Assembly (NCBI GenBank): GCA_010093635.1
Contig: MU006805.1
Span: forward strand, 124,001 to 188,000
Reading direction: 5' to 3'
DNA length: 64,000 bases
From: Massarina eburnea CBS 473.64
Lineage: Eukaryota > Ascomycota > Dothideomycetes > Pleosporales > Massarinaceae
Shown here: piece after piece, positions 11,301-21,127 of the stretch
Position numbering within the stretch: position 1 is the first letter of the stretch
Layout: each line of letters opens with the position of its first letter
Translations under genes and position numbers: made by a program
The notes under the pieces: generated by a model
What the model saw: the letters and a program-made list of their open reading frames with translations, nothing else
Databases searched by the model: none
Told to the model about the DNA's origin: nothing

Positions 11301-12355
11301 TTCTCATCTTCAACCGTCTCATCCCCCTCCCCCCCATCCTCATCCTTCTCTTCATCCCACCCCCCATCATCCCCCTCATCCCCCCTCCCCACCCCCACCC
11401 TATCCACCTCCCCCAACCTCTCCCCAATCTCCCCAAAAACATCCGCCCTCAACCTCCCCTTCAACTCCCCTACAATCCACTCCCTCACCCCCTCCCCCGC
11501 CCTCCCAAACCTCTCACACAACCCCCTAACACACTCCTCCACCACCACCCGCTCCCCCTTCGCCACAGCCTCGCCATACCTGTCCGCCAAGCCCCCGATA
11601 TTCTGCACAAAGAGGTAGAACCTAGAGAGTCTGGTGTTGAGCTCACTGGGGTTGTTGCGGGCTTGCATGGTTAGGGTGAGGCGGAGAGGCGGGGTGGAGA
11701 GGAAGACTTGGCGACGTAGGGTTTCTTCGTGGGTGGGGTGGATGCGGATCATGCCTTGGAGGTGGGCGAGGAGGTACATGGGTTGGAGGTTTGTTGGGAG
11801 GGGGGGTGGTGGGGAGGCTGCTGGACCTGGTATTGCTGCTGGTTGTCTAGGAGGAGGAGGAGGCAGGCGCGATACCGATGCAGCACCATGTCTACCCACC
11901 AACCTCTCTAAATCCTGCCTATACTCTTCCAACTCCGGATGCGGGCCCTCCGCCCCAACTCCTCCATTGTCATGCTCTTGGTCGATGAAGACTTCGTCGT
12001 CGTTCCAAGTAGCATCTTCCTCGTCGTCGTCTGAAACCGTACGCTGCGTGATATTCGGCATAATCCGCGCTATTAAATCCGCCATCGCTTCCCGACTGAG
12101 AGGCGGACCTTGACCGGGAGGCCTCGTATCCGGAATCGTATCCGGAATCGTATCCGGAATCGTATCCGGAATCGGAGGCAGAGAAGGAGGAGGAGGAGGA
12201 GGGTTCACCTGCTGTTGCTGTTGCTGTCCCCTCGCCCCTCGCCCCTGCCCTCGCGCTCTCGTACTCCCCCTCTTTGCCCCATTCCCATTCCCGCGATTCC
12301 CACCACCACCACTACTCTCCTCTCGACTCGGTACATCGCGTGTACGCAGCCTCAT
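8321..12355 (-). CDS. Very long disordered protein with 39-residue tandem repeats; interrupted by an assembly gap
   Basis: One frame runs from ATG at 12355 to the stop at 8321 (1344 codons, including 181-182 unknown ones). In order: an Arg/Gly/Gln-rich N-terminus (RGQGRGARGQ, Q-run), a tandem IPDT repeat, an acidic region, a folded-looking helical part near residues 200-300 (FYLFVQNIGGLADRYGEAVA), an acidic linker, then 39-residue repeats each opening with VEDDNIF, the gap, a His/Gly/Ser-rich tail of the array, a helical domain (about residues 690-900), and a long acidic/basic C-terminal region with NLS-like clusters (WKKRKRVRSVKRM). No family was recognised. The gap (N run) lies inside the repeats, so the true length and repeat number are unknown; both edges keep the same frame across the 544 N, but that could be chance. 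Introns cannot be excluded. Confidence 0.6.
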   Translation of the reverse strand: MRLRTRDVPSREESSGGGGNRGNGNGAKRGSTRARGQGRGARGQQQQQQVNPPPPPPSLPPIPDTIPDTIPDTIPDTRPPGQGPPLSREAMADLIARIMPNITQRTVSDDDEEDATWNDDEVFIDQEHDNGGVGAEGPHPELEEYRQDLERLVGRHGAASVSRLPPPPPRQPAAIPGPAASPPPPLPTNLQPMYLLAHLQGMIRIHPTHEETLRRQVFLSTPPLRLTLTMQARNNPSELNTRLSRFYLFVQNIGGLADRYGEAVAKGERVVVEECVRGLCERFGRAGEGVREWIVGELKGRLRADVFGEIGERLGEVDRVGVGRGDEGDDGGWDEEKDEDGGEGDETVEDENIFKGVGDPQGEGEGDKTVEDDNIFKDNRLDKGKEKWKPVMDPFNPHIGEGAPHDSTVEDDNIFKDHQSNKGKEKRKPVMDPFNPHIGEGAPHDSTVEDDNIFKDHQSNIGKEKWKPVREPFNPHIGEGFSEMPLRHSGSHSGSYXXXXXXXXXXXXXXXXXXXXXXXXXXXXXXXXXXXXXXXXXXXXXXXXXXXXXXXXXXXXXXXXXXXXXXXXXXXXXXXXXXXXXXXXXXXXXXXXXXXXXXXXXXXXXXXXXXXXXXXXXXXXXXXXXXXXXXXXXXXXXXXXXXXXXXXXXXXXXXXXXXXXXXXXXXXXXXXXXXXXXXVREPFNPHIGEGFSEMPPRGGGHSGGHARSHAGSQAGGQAGGHMGGYEQEADDGDTTIEDSNIFPTAADDNAEFAELLREEERLVELMPHIQAFDTELTSLEPEDRARKIIDEYISDVENRRDVINGWLGRQRPHEADDLRRQILDELKSFQNDLIAAIKDLHIPDDKEGGEKLPRVLRGASCSEAHTWVKKLVKDHPSDPEFAATEQVFRNTLTTQVPLQPFSLRSPAEQGLVSQLLQNIAANWYLLAAVEAFPLNSDLFVGKDVMRDIGLHVRLDPTDLRNWPLALLEAIEWLSEVSMGEPGRAVGIVDGMGHARCMRGAGREWMVVSDVVDAIEVIQREVDEDVLLEDDEDGGDARDDDEEEEIDGSGDDDEDENSAGNVDDDSDYFYARTDIEHLDRASSLDPAYIYNTPRPSDCECEPDDNVLLADDLAVCEKHGGRKVGQRRKKSWGSRAFKPNYPLKRRRMEEPGDGEYAPVDGSDDTESDGDGGRWKKRKRVRSVKRMGGISKREFRTERKHPRSWSHYAPPSPPDSVSPPRIWDENDYLKNWPYSYFHYTASSPPSSIGSGSDTKMQDAKDDYTHTALFYASDDDRENSSDGDDVPKWAERDKDGSGIDGNADLDMLSFLDDVPIKAVNREVKRPIGNRRVRRIVLRAGEGLSIRAV
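10290..11250 (-). repeat. 117-bp coding tandem repeat (39 residues per unit)
   Basis: The landmark ATGCGGATTRAAAGG recurs at 10928, 11045 and 11162, exactly 117 bases apart, and once more on the far side of the gap at 10298. Each unit encodes VEDDNIFKD, a Lys-rich stretch, then DPFNPHIGEG. The copy at the gap edges has REPFNPHIGEGFSEMP instead and leads into a Ser/His/Gly-rich variant. A weaker TIEDSNIF occurs after the array and VEDENIF before it, so the array probably grew from that motif. Confidence 0.9.
10324..10867. other. Assembly gap (544 N)
   Basis: A run of N inside the 117-bp repeat array. Both borders are repeat sequence, so unresolved tandem repeats are the likely cause. Confidence 0.99.
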
Positions 12356-13551
12356 GGTAATACTAACGGTAACGCCAACTCCTGTTTCGTCTGTGGTGGG
12401 GAAGGTGGGTTTGGATGGATGTATGGATGGATTTTTGTGCTGGGTTGTTTTGTATATGGCTTTGTTTAGTTCAATTACCTTTTATTCCAGTTGGTAGGCC
12501 CGTCGTTGACTTTCTTAATCGCGAACTTTGAAAAGAGGGGGAGGAGAGAAGGAGAGAAAGAGGGAAACAAAACTACATTCCCACAGCGAAAGATGGATGG
12601 AAACGCGACAAAGAAAACTCGCGGGTGTGTACATTCTTTGTTGTCTACCTTGGTGTTGTTGTGCATCGTGCCGGAAGTAGACAGACAAACAAACCATCTC
12701 TTGCCCTCTTAGCGAGCGAGCATGTGTATCTAGAAGCCAGGATGTGGGAAAGTGAAAGCGAAAATCTAAGTGTTAGCAAACAAGAAACCAACCCAACTTC
12801 CCCTACTCCAAAAATAAACGCCAATAAGCAACAGACAAAAGCGAAAAAGGCGAGAAAAGAAAAGAAAACGGTAGAAACCCCCCAGCAAGCAGATAGAGAG
12901 AGAGAGAGAGAGAAACAGCTCGAAGAGAATAAAGTTATAAAGCACCAACCCTAACAGTGCAACCGTATATCGTTCGTATAGTGTATGTAATGTATAGTAT
13001 ATATCGTCAAAAACCGCCCAAAGTACGAGTATGAGTATGAGTATGAGTATATGCAGTTTTCAACCACGACACGTCGCGACAACCCCACAAACCAAACCAA
13101 CCCAATCTTTTCAATCCCACCCATCATACCATCATACCATCATCCCACCTCCCCACCAAATCATTAACACCCCTAATCCCACCTAAAAACCCTCCAATAT
13201 GCACAAGAAACAGACAAGAAAAAACGACAAACATGGTTATAACGCGAGTAAAAAACCAAAACAAGGCCGCGTAGGTTTCTAGTGGTATGTAGCAGGACCG
13301 AAAAAAAGGCCAAGAAGCAAGATATATGATAATGGTGATATAAACGACGAGTAGGAAGAGGAGCAAAAAAAAAATAAACAGACGCCAAACGCTATGACAG
13401 ACAAGAAGGAAAAAAGCCGTACATTCACACGCTCCTTCCCCCTCAGTGAATCGGGAAGGAAGGAAGCGAAGCGAAGTCGGAGACAAATCGTGATCGTATC
13501 ATCGCAGTCGTGAAAACGCAGTCATTCGTTAGATCGATCGATCGCGCACAC
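12356..13551. other. Intergenic region with simple repeats
   Basis: Promoter side of the gene starting at 12355 and 3' side of the gene ending at 13552. It contains an (AG)n run at about 12896-12914, GTATGA repeats at about 13029-13050 and CATCATAC repeats at about 13122-13144. No gene seen. Confidence 0.55.
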
Positions 13552-15038
13552 CTAAGCAGCCATAGTATGCGAGCGGAACAACGTCTTGATAAGACTAGGT
13601 TCCTTCTTCTTCTCCGCCTTCATAGTACTACTCCTCGAGACCCCCGACGACGACGAAGAAGACGAAGATTTACGATGTTTCTTCTCCGACTTATCCGTCT
13701 TCTCCGTCTTCTTCGTCTTGGACGTCGACGAGCTCTTGACCGACTTTGGACTGGTGCGGTGCGACTTGCTGTCGTCTGACTTGTGCTTGCGCGACTTTGT
13801 GCTGCGGCGGGATTTGATGTCGTCTTCGTCGAGCACGCCTTCGGAAACGAGGTGCTTGGTGGCGCCCGGGGTGATGAATTCGCCCTCGACGTTGGTGCCG
13901 TGGCTGTCGGCTTCGACGTCGGCGATGCCGCGGCGCCAGAGCTCGATGCGGCCGAGTTCGGGGGGCTCGAGTTCGTCGAGGCCGGCGAAGGATTCTGCTC
14001 GGGCGGGCTGGGCTTGGATTTGGTGCTGTTGTTGCTGTTGTTGTTGGGGTGCGGGTGCGGACTGCATCTGTACGGGCTGTACGGGCTGCACGGGCTGCAC
14101 TGCGTAGGCCATGGGCACCTCCTCTTCCTTCTTCGACTGGAGCTTCTTGATGATCTTGAAGCCGCCGAGCGCGACAATGGTGACGCCGACACCGACGCCG
14201 GCGGCGATCATGAACTGCGGACTCGCGAGCAGTGCGACGACGGCGGGGAAGGCGCCCTTGAAGGACATGAGCACGCCGGGACCCATCTTGGCCAGCATGG
14301 CGCTGATCTCGGCGAGCGTGAGGGCGACGGCGGCCAGGGCGTCGGGGTTTTCCTGCAGGTTCTCGATCATGGTGCTGACCGAGTGCTGCAGACAGTCGGC
14401 CTCGTCGAGCAGCTGGGTGAGCTTGGAGGCCGTGTCGCGCAGCTCGCTGTCGTCGTACTTTTTCGAGGGCAGCGGCGGGGGCAGGTCGCCGTACGCGAGA
14501 TCCATGTCGATCTTGGAGTCCTTGCGCGCATCTCGCTCGGTCGCGCCCTCGGCCTCGGTATGTCGGCGCACGAGCTCCTTGCGGTGCCCCTCGGCTGCGT
14601 CGCCGGCCAGGTCCATCTCGAAGTGGTTGTTGGCGGCATCGTCGTTGGCATAGAAGCTGTCGGTGAAGCCGCGCTCGAGCGGCGGCCGCGAGTGGTGCCG
14701 ATGTGATTTGGAGCGGTGCGTCCCCTTGGAGTGCTTGGAATGGCGGGACGAGGTGCGCGACCGCACGTCATCGTCGTCCATACGGATCGCCTTTACGCTC
14801 TCGCGCAGGGCCTTGTCGGATGCGGCGGCAGCATTGCGTTCAGCCTTGATCTCAGCCTTGCGCTCGCGATACGCGGACTTGGCCTCCTTGAAGACGTTGA
14901 CGATGTGCTTGCTCTGTGACGTGACGGTCAGCGCGGGGACGAGGGCACGTGCAGCTTCCGAATAGTAGTACTCACGGTGCTCACCACCTTGCCAGACTTG
15001 TTGATAACCGTGATGGTTTCTCCGATTCCCATCTTCAT
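13552..15038 (-). CDS. Conserved fungal protein with one central membrane segment
   Basis: Two exons: 15038-14976 (21 codons, MKMGIGETITVINKSGKVV) and 14913-13552. The intron of 62 nt (14975-14914) starts GTGAGT and ends CAG; splicing joins KVVST to SKHIVNVFKEAKSAYRERK in frame, giving 474 residues. Starting instead at the ATG at 14781 would lose this well-formed helical N-terminus. After it comes a basic Ser/His/Arg stretch, a Pro-rich loop, two amphipathic helices, one hydrophobic segment (FMIAAGVGVGVTIVALGGF) followed by KIIKKLQSKK, a VQP repeat and a Gln run, and a Ser/Lys-rich tail. The layout suggests a membrane-anchored protein with long disordered arms. No enzyme motif; function unknown. 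Confidence 0.75.
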
Positions 15039-16705
15039 TTCGTTGTTGTTGTTGATGTTGTGCGTTCTGCAGTCACTGAGCACAGCTCGTGACAGGCGCG
15101 GTGCTATGTTCTACAGCGTTGCGGCGACTGTGGGGGATTTGGTGTACAAGTAGGTCGACAAGTAGAATATTGGCGAGGTAGCGGTATGTATCAGATGTAG
15201 CGGTCAGGGCTCCTGATTCCGATGGCTGGTGCGAGCTCCACTTGCTTTATCCACTTCGCTGACCGCTACGGGGGCCCTTTCAGAAACAGAATGAAGATGT
15301 GTGTGTGTGTGACGGACGAGGCAGTGTAGAAGAGCCGGCGCGAATTTACAGTTACAGGTGCGCGCTTGAGTGAGGCGACGACCTCATGGTGGTCAATTGG
15401 CAGTGGAGGGGGAGGGCGTGAAGCCGGGGTGCGGGCATCAACGAGAGTCAACCACCAGTCAGGCCGGCGGGCCAGTGAAGGCAGTGAAGCCAGTCAAAGC
15501 CAGTCAAAGCCAGTCAAAGCCAGCGGCGCCTTCAGCGCATTCAGTCACCATTCGTGGGCACGGGTGTGAAGCCGGCGCCGGCTGCCGGGGAGGCGGAATC
15601 GAAGGGCAGAAAGACGGCGTGTCGCCTTGTAACTCGACATGGAAGCGAGTTGAAGCCGGCTAGAACTTTGTAGGACGATAGCGGCCGATTATGCGGGCGC
15701 CTATCACTCTGCAGACACTCTGCAGACACTGCACGCCTGTACTTCGTACGTTGTTTCACGGCGCAGCGGCCGGGAACGTGTTGCTGCTGGGAGTGGCACC
15801 CGCGCGCAGCGAGATCTATGCAGAACCACCGTCGGCTGCAGCGACTTCTGGGTCCCGTCGCTGCCCAAGTAGTAGTACATACCTACCACATACACGTAGG
15901 TAGGTACAAAGCTGCGTGCCGAAATCTACATATAGATGGTGATCGGCCCAGGGTAGGATCGGGGGTGACTCGGGTGGTGCGCCACAGGTGGCGCAGACTA
16001 CACTCTCTGTACGTGGTAGGTAGATGGGCACTGAATATCACACCGAGACATGATTATTATTACCTGGCCGGCAAATCAACCTGTGACGTGTTCCTCAATC
16101 CGCGACATTCACCCATGGATGAGGTCAATCTGAGGTCAATCTGAGCTCAGTCCCGCCAACCAACACCCACCCACACCATCCGCACAATCGGAAGAAATGG
16201 CAGAGGGGTCGCCGGCGATCACAACCTCAACCAGCGTCTACACGAGACAACAATACGAACCTGCGCCGTTACAGAAGAGATAATCGGCAAGATTGCCGTG
16301 TTGCGTGCATTTCTCCGCGAGCCGCATCACGTCTTCTGATGGCCATCGTGATGCGCAAACCGAGTCAATCGTCGAAGCAGTCGGGGACGTGAAGAACAAC
16401 AACACCTATCTCTGCCGTGAAATGTCGCGACTTGTGCAACGCGGATGGTGAATATGGATGATGGAATCCTCGTACTGTCTTTCGTCTTTCCCGGAGTGAC
16501 ACAGCGACCACGTAGCTCCGACTTCCAAGGCGAGGAGAGAACTTGCAAGAGTAGAAAGGGAGGATAGATCCCATCTCCATCATACCACATACATGTATCT
16601 AAGAGACTCATCAGGCAGAAGCAATCTCGCCATCCCCTCGCGCAAGCTCGCCATCACCAGCAGCGCACGGCCAGCAAATCGGAGCGGTGAGCCGTCTACG
16701 CATAC
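15039..16705. other. Divergent intergenic region
   Basis: About 1.7 kb between the minus-strand gene starting at 15038 and the plus-strand DUG2 gene. It contains a short (GT)n at 15299-15311, a 10-bp tandem repeat at 15491-15523, a palindrome-like TACCTACCACATACACGTAGGTA near 15878-15903 broken by its centre, and a doubled GAGGTCAATCT at 16121-16143. No convincing ORF. Confidence 0.5.
15491..15523. repeat. 10-bp tandem repeat (CAGTCAAAGC)
   Basis: Three perfect copies of CAGTCAAAGC, with related GCAGTGAAG copies just upstream. Confidence 0.85.
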
Positions 16706-19700
16706 ATGGGCAGTATGGGCGATACAGCCAAGCAGCGTCAAGAGGCGAAGCAATATGGGTCGTCGTCGTCGTCTTCTGATTCCGGGACGCAACCTTCGTC
16801 CCGCACTTCAGTCGACCTCGCACTTTCAGAAGCAGTCTCGGAAGACCCCCTTCCTCTCCACCTTTTGAACGCCTGCGGCATGGCGGGACGGAGGTCGATT
16901 ACTTCGGTGGACATGAAGGCTGCGAGGGGTGCGCCTGAGGCGGCTGTCGCAGGTACGTGACTTTCCAATTCTCCAATAATCGATTGCCCTAGCTTCACTT
17001 CTCCTCCGACGTCGCGACGGAAGAAGAGTAGAAGGATATCTATCTACTTCTAGTATGTGGTAGTATGTCAAGGCAGGGCAACAAGACCCCACAGGCGGCC
17101 CGCAGCGCTAGGCAGACAGGGCCCCAAACCACCTCATCGTCACATGGCCGCGGGGGATGGCTGCCAACTCACCTCCACACGCACGCGACCCGGGACCATG
17201 CACTGAATACTAATGCACTGAATAAAACTAACCTGCATGTAATGGCAGTGCTTCCCAAGCAGTATGACGGCACTATGGAGTCAGAAGACGCTCCGCCGGA
17301 TGGTGCACGTGCGACCGCGACAGCCCCCGTCCTATCGCATCGCATGACGCACGACAAGTCCATTCTCGCGCTGGCCGTATCCGAGCGCTACATTTTCGCG
17401 GGCACGCAGGGGGGCGAGATACTTGTACGTGGTCTGAGCATGGTCGAGTGTGTGATGAGGCTGATGAGCGAGAGCAGGTCTACAGCCTCGAGACGTATGA
17501 GCGCAGGAAAGTAATAGAGGCGCATCGGGGGAGCGTGCTGGGCCTGTGTCTGTCGCAAGACCAGTCCCTACTGTTCTCGAGCGCGACGGACCCGATTGTC
17601 AATGTGGGTGATGTGCTATTCCAGTCTGCGCCATGGCTGACGGCGTAGGTGTGGTGTACCTCAAACTTCCGCCGTCTCTACGCCCTCTGGTCGCCGTACG
17701 ATGTGGGTGACATCTTCTGCGTGGCCTACTCGTCCTACCACCAGACCGTCTATCTCGGCGCACAAAACACGAGCATACAGGTAAGGACGTGCGGAGACGG
17801 GTACATGTAGATGCGAACTGACGGAAAAGTGGTACGATCTGAAAGAGAAAGACCTGCGGCCGCGTCCAACCCTCGCTTCGCACCCCTCTGAGCGCAAGAA
17901 CCGCTTCTTCGATTCGACCGGGCCCGGCGGCGTGCAGACTCCGAAACCACACGGCGCGGACGGGAACCTGAAAGACGCCGTGGGCGGCCAGTACCTCGAG
18001 ATCGACAAGCAGGATGTGCTGCAGTTTGCGCACTATGGATACGTGTACTGCATGCTGCTGGGCAAAGCCATTCTCCCAGAGGCTCCTTTGGAAGAAATTC
18101 TGGTCTCTGGAGGCGGCGACGGGCGCATCGTGCTGTGGAGAATAGATGCCGACAACGGCGGAGCCATTTCGAACATATACACTCTCGAAGACGGCAGGGA
18201 GGAGGGCGAGTCGATATTGTCCATTGCGCGGGATGGCTCCTTCCTCTACAGCGGACGCTTCGACGGCGAGGTCAATGTCTGGGATCTGGAGACTAGACAG
18301 CTGGTCAGGAGACTGAAGGCAGACACGGGCGATGTCCTCTCCCTGAGTCTTGGTGGCGGTTATCTCTTCGCGGGTGGTTTATCTGGGCATGTGCATGTAA
18401 GTTGGCAGCAAGACCCGACGAGCTCAGCTTACGGAGACAGAAATACAACCAATACTACGAGACCGTCTCTACATTCAGAGCTCACAGCGGCCTTATTCTC
18501 GCCTCGGCCTTTACCACATCAAAGGACAAGGCTACCTTTGTCACTGGTGGAAATGACAACACCGTTGTTATATGGGATGTGCAGGACTGCGCAGGACCCA
18601 GCAACGCGAAGAGAAGCAACAATGGTGTGTCCAACCTCCGCCAAATGCATCAAAATAAGGCTAACAGGTAAAGATCTCATGGTCGAAGCCCTCAACGAAT
18701 TCGTGTCTCTCCGCACCGTCTCATCATTGCCCAAATATCGCGCCGATTGCAGGAGAGGCGCGTCGTTCCTACGCAGGGTGTTCCGCAACTTTGGCGCCGT
18801 CACCGAGATGCTGAACACCGCCGAGCCATACAACCCGATCGTCTACGCAAAATTCCAAGCCAACCCCGCTACGGCCGGCAAGCGGAAGAAAATCTTGTTT
18901 TACGGCCACTACGATGTGATTGCCGCTGAAAACGAACACGGCAAGTGGAAACATGACCCCTTCACCTTGACCGGCGAGGGCGGCTATCTGTATGGTCGTG
19001 GCATCTCCGACAACAAAGGGCCCATCATGGCGGCTATCTACGCCGCACATGAGCTCGCGAACGAGCAAAGTTTAGGCTCGGACATCATCTTCCTTATCGA
19101 AGGCGAGGAGGAAAGCGGCTCCCGCGGCTTCGAGCAGGCCATCCAAGCGAAGAAGGAGCTTATTGGTGACATCGACTGGATCTTGTTAGCGAACAGCTAC
19201 TGGCTCGACGATCACGTCCCCTGTCTAACCTATGGCCTTCGAGGCGTCATCCACGCGACCGTCCAAGTCGAAAGCAAGCACCCAGATCTACACAGCGGGG
19301 TCGACGGAAGCGCCCTCCTCGACGAACCACTCAAAGACCTGGTCATGCTCCTCTCGAAGCTCACTGGCCCCCACGGCAAAGTACAGATCCCGGCCTTTTA
19401 CGACCCGATCCTCCCCCTCACGGAAGAGGAAAGCAAGCTCTACGCCGAGATCGCCTCGACGCTGCTACGTGGCAACCCGGACCTTGGAGATGCGGAAGAA
19501 CTCGCGCAGTCCCTCATGCGGAGATGGCGCGAGGCTTCACTGACCATCCATCGCTTTCAAACGTCCGGGCCGGACAACTCGACCATCATCCCGAGACTGG
19601 CCAAAGCCTCCCTGTCCATACGTCTCGTGCCTAATCAGGAAGCCCACGCCGTAGCCTCGACCCTCAAGGCCTTTCTCGAGTCCGTCTTCATGCACCTCGA

Positions 19701-20301
19701 TTCAAAGAACACGTTGAAGGTCACTATTGACCACCAGGCCGAACCCTGGCTCGGCGACCTCAACAATGAAATCTTTCAGACGCTGGAATCTGCGGTCAAG
19801 GCCGTTTGGGGCCCCTCGTTGGGCCGTCGCCAATCGTATTCTCATGCCTTATCTCCTCCTCCTCCTCCTGCCCATCACCATGCTACTGCGCACCTGCATA
19901 AATCTTCTTCCCCTGGCGACCTTTCCTCGGCCGCGCTGGATTATAGACCCGATCCTACTACTTCGAGTACTTTGGCGAATGGCTCGAATGAATCGGCTTC
20001 TCCCTCTTCCTCGCCTGACCCTTCCCTATTACCACACTCTCCCTCTCCACCTCAACCCCCTTCCCTATCTCACCCCCATACCCTACAAGACCCCCTCAAA
20101 CCCCTGTATATCCGCGAAGGCGGCTCTATCCCGAGTATCAGGTTCTTGGAAAAGGTCTTTGGGGCCCCTGCCGCGCATCTGCCGTGTGGGCAGGCGAGCG
20201 ACTCGGCGCATTTGGATAATGAGAGGTTGAGGTTGGTTAATCTTTATCATGCCAAGGGCATTTTTAGAAGGGTTTTTGGGGTGCGGGAGGGGGATGTGTA
20301 G
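16706..20301 (+). CDS. DUG2: Glutathione degradosome subunit Dug2 (WD40 plus M20 peptidase)
   Basis: Probable seven exons: 16706-16952, 17249-17424, 17478-17603, 17649-17780, 17830-18396, 18441-18624, 18668-20301 (1021 residues). All introns are GT-AG and the frame closes at every junction. WD40-like blades lie in the N-terminal half (SILALAVSERYIFAGTQGGEI, GGGDGRIVLWRIDAD, SGRFDGEVNVWDLETRQ, TGGNDNTVVIWDV). The C-terminal half is a M20A metallopeptidase: YGHYDV, RGISDNKGP, EGEEESGS and DSAHLDNERL. In yeast, Dug2 works with Dug3 and Dug1 to break down glutathione independently of gamma-glutamyl transpeptidase. The metal-ligand Asp expected before the YW motif of M20A dipeptidases is Asn here (ANSYW). 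A Pro/Ser/His-rich insert of about 90 residues (19837-20100) splits the peptidase. The first exon is the least certain part; ATGs at 17242 and 17275 are alternative starts. Confidence 0.85.
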
Positions 20302-21127
20302 GGGGAGGGGGGTTGTTAATTAGCATGTTTTTATGTTGGGGGTATTGAGTTCCAATGTTAGGTGTTGAGTTTTAGGTGTTGAGTGCAAAATAAAGATCTG
20401 GTGATTGGAATGATTGTGTTTGTGTTTGTGTTTATGTTTGTTTGTGTGTGTAGGAAGCTAAGACAAGTCAAATCAAGTGAAATAGTAGATAGTAAGTATC
20501 CATAAACACTCCGCTAGAATTCAAGATTCAAGATTCAAGAGCTCAAGTAAACTTATCCGAAGTAATATCATAGGCTCGGAAGTAGAATCATAGTATCAGA
20601 GAGGTAAAGAGAAGAGAGGAGAGGAGAGACAGGTTGGTATCGTATCTAGAGTACCTTGTTATAAGTTTCTGTACTCTTCTAGTCCTAAATGTCCTAATAG
20701 TGTTTAGGAATAATGATGTCGTAGTGTATAGGTAGGTAGTAGGGGGTTAGTAGGGAGTTAGAGAGTATAGAGATAATGTTAGAGGTAATAGAGGTAGTGT
20801 GAGTAGTGTTAGTGATGTAAGTAATGTAAGCAAACGACATTGTTTTAGTAGGATAGAAAAGAAAGGAGGAATCTAGAGAATCCAGGGAATAGTTTAGTCA
20901 AACAAGTTTATAGAGACAATACATGCTCTACACTCAATCAATTCTAGCTATATGCACCAAGGCAAGGGTATCGAAAACAAAAATAGCGCCCAAATATAAA
21001 AGGTAGTCCGTCTTACCTTTTATCCAGTCCATAGCATCCTGTTCACAAAACCATTTCCTGCCACTTATTCAAAACCAAAAGCCCATACCATCCATCTACC
21101 CAACACCCCTCCCCCCCCAAAAAAAAA
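20302..21127. other. Intergenic, C-poor/A+T-rich spacer
   Basis: Lies between convergent genes. The plus strand is poor in C from about 20290 to 20880, with GTGTTT, AGATTCA and TAGT-type repeats. Near 21115 the bias flips to C-rich, where the minus-strand gene ends. No gene seen. Confidence 0.55.

Noticed and set aside
13783..14706. 307-codon ORF on the plus strand
   Set aside because: Shadow of the GC-rich minus-strand gene 13552-15038, whose intron and membrane segment support the minus strand.
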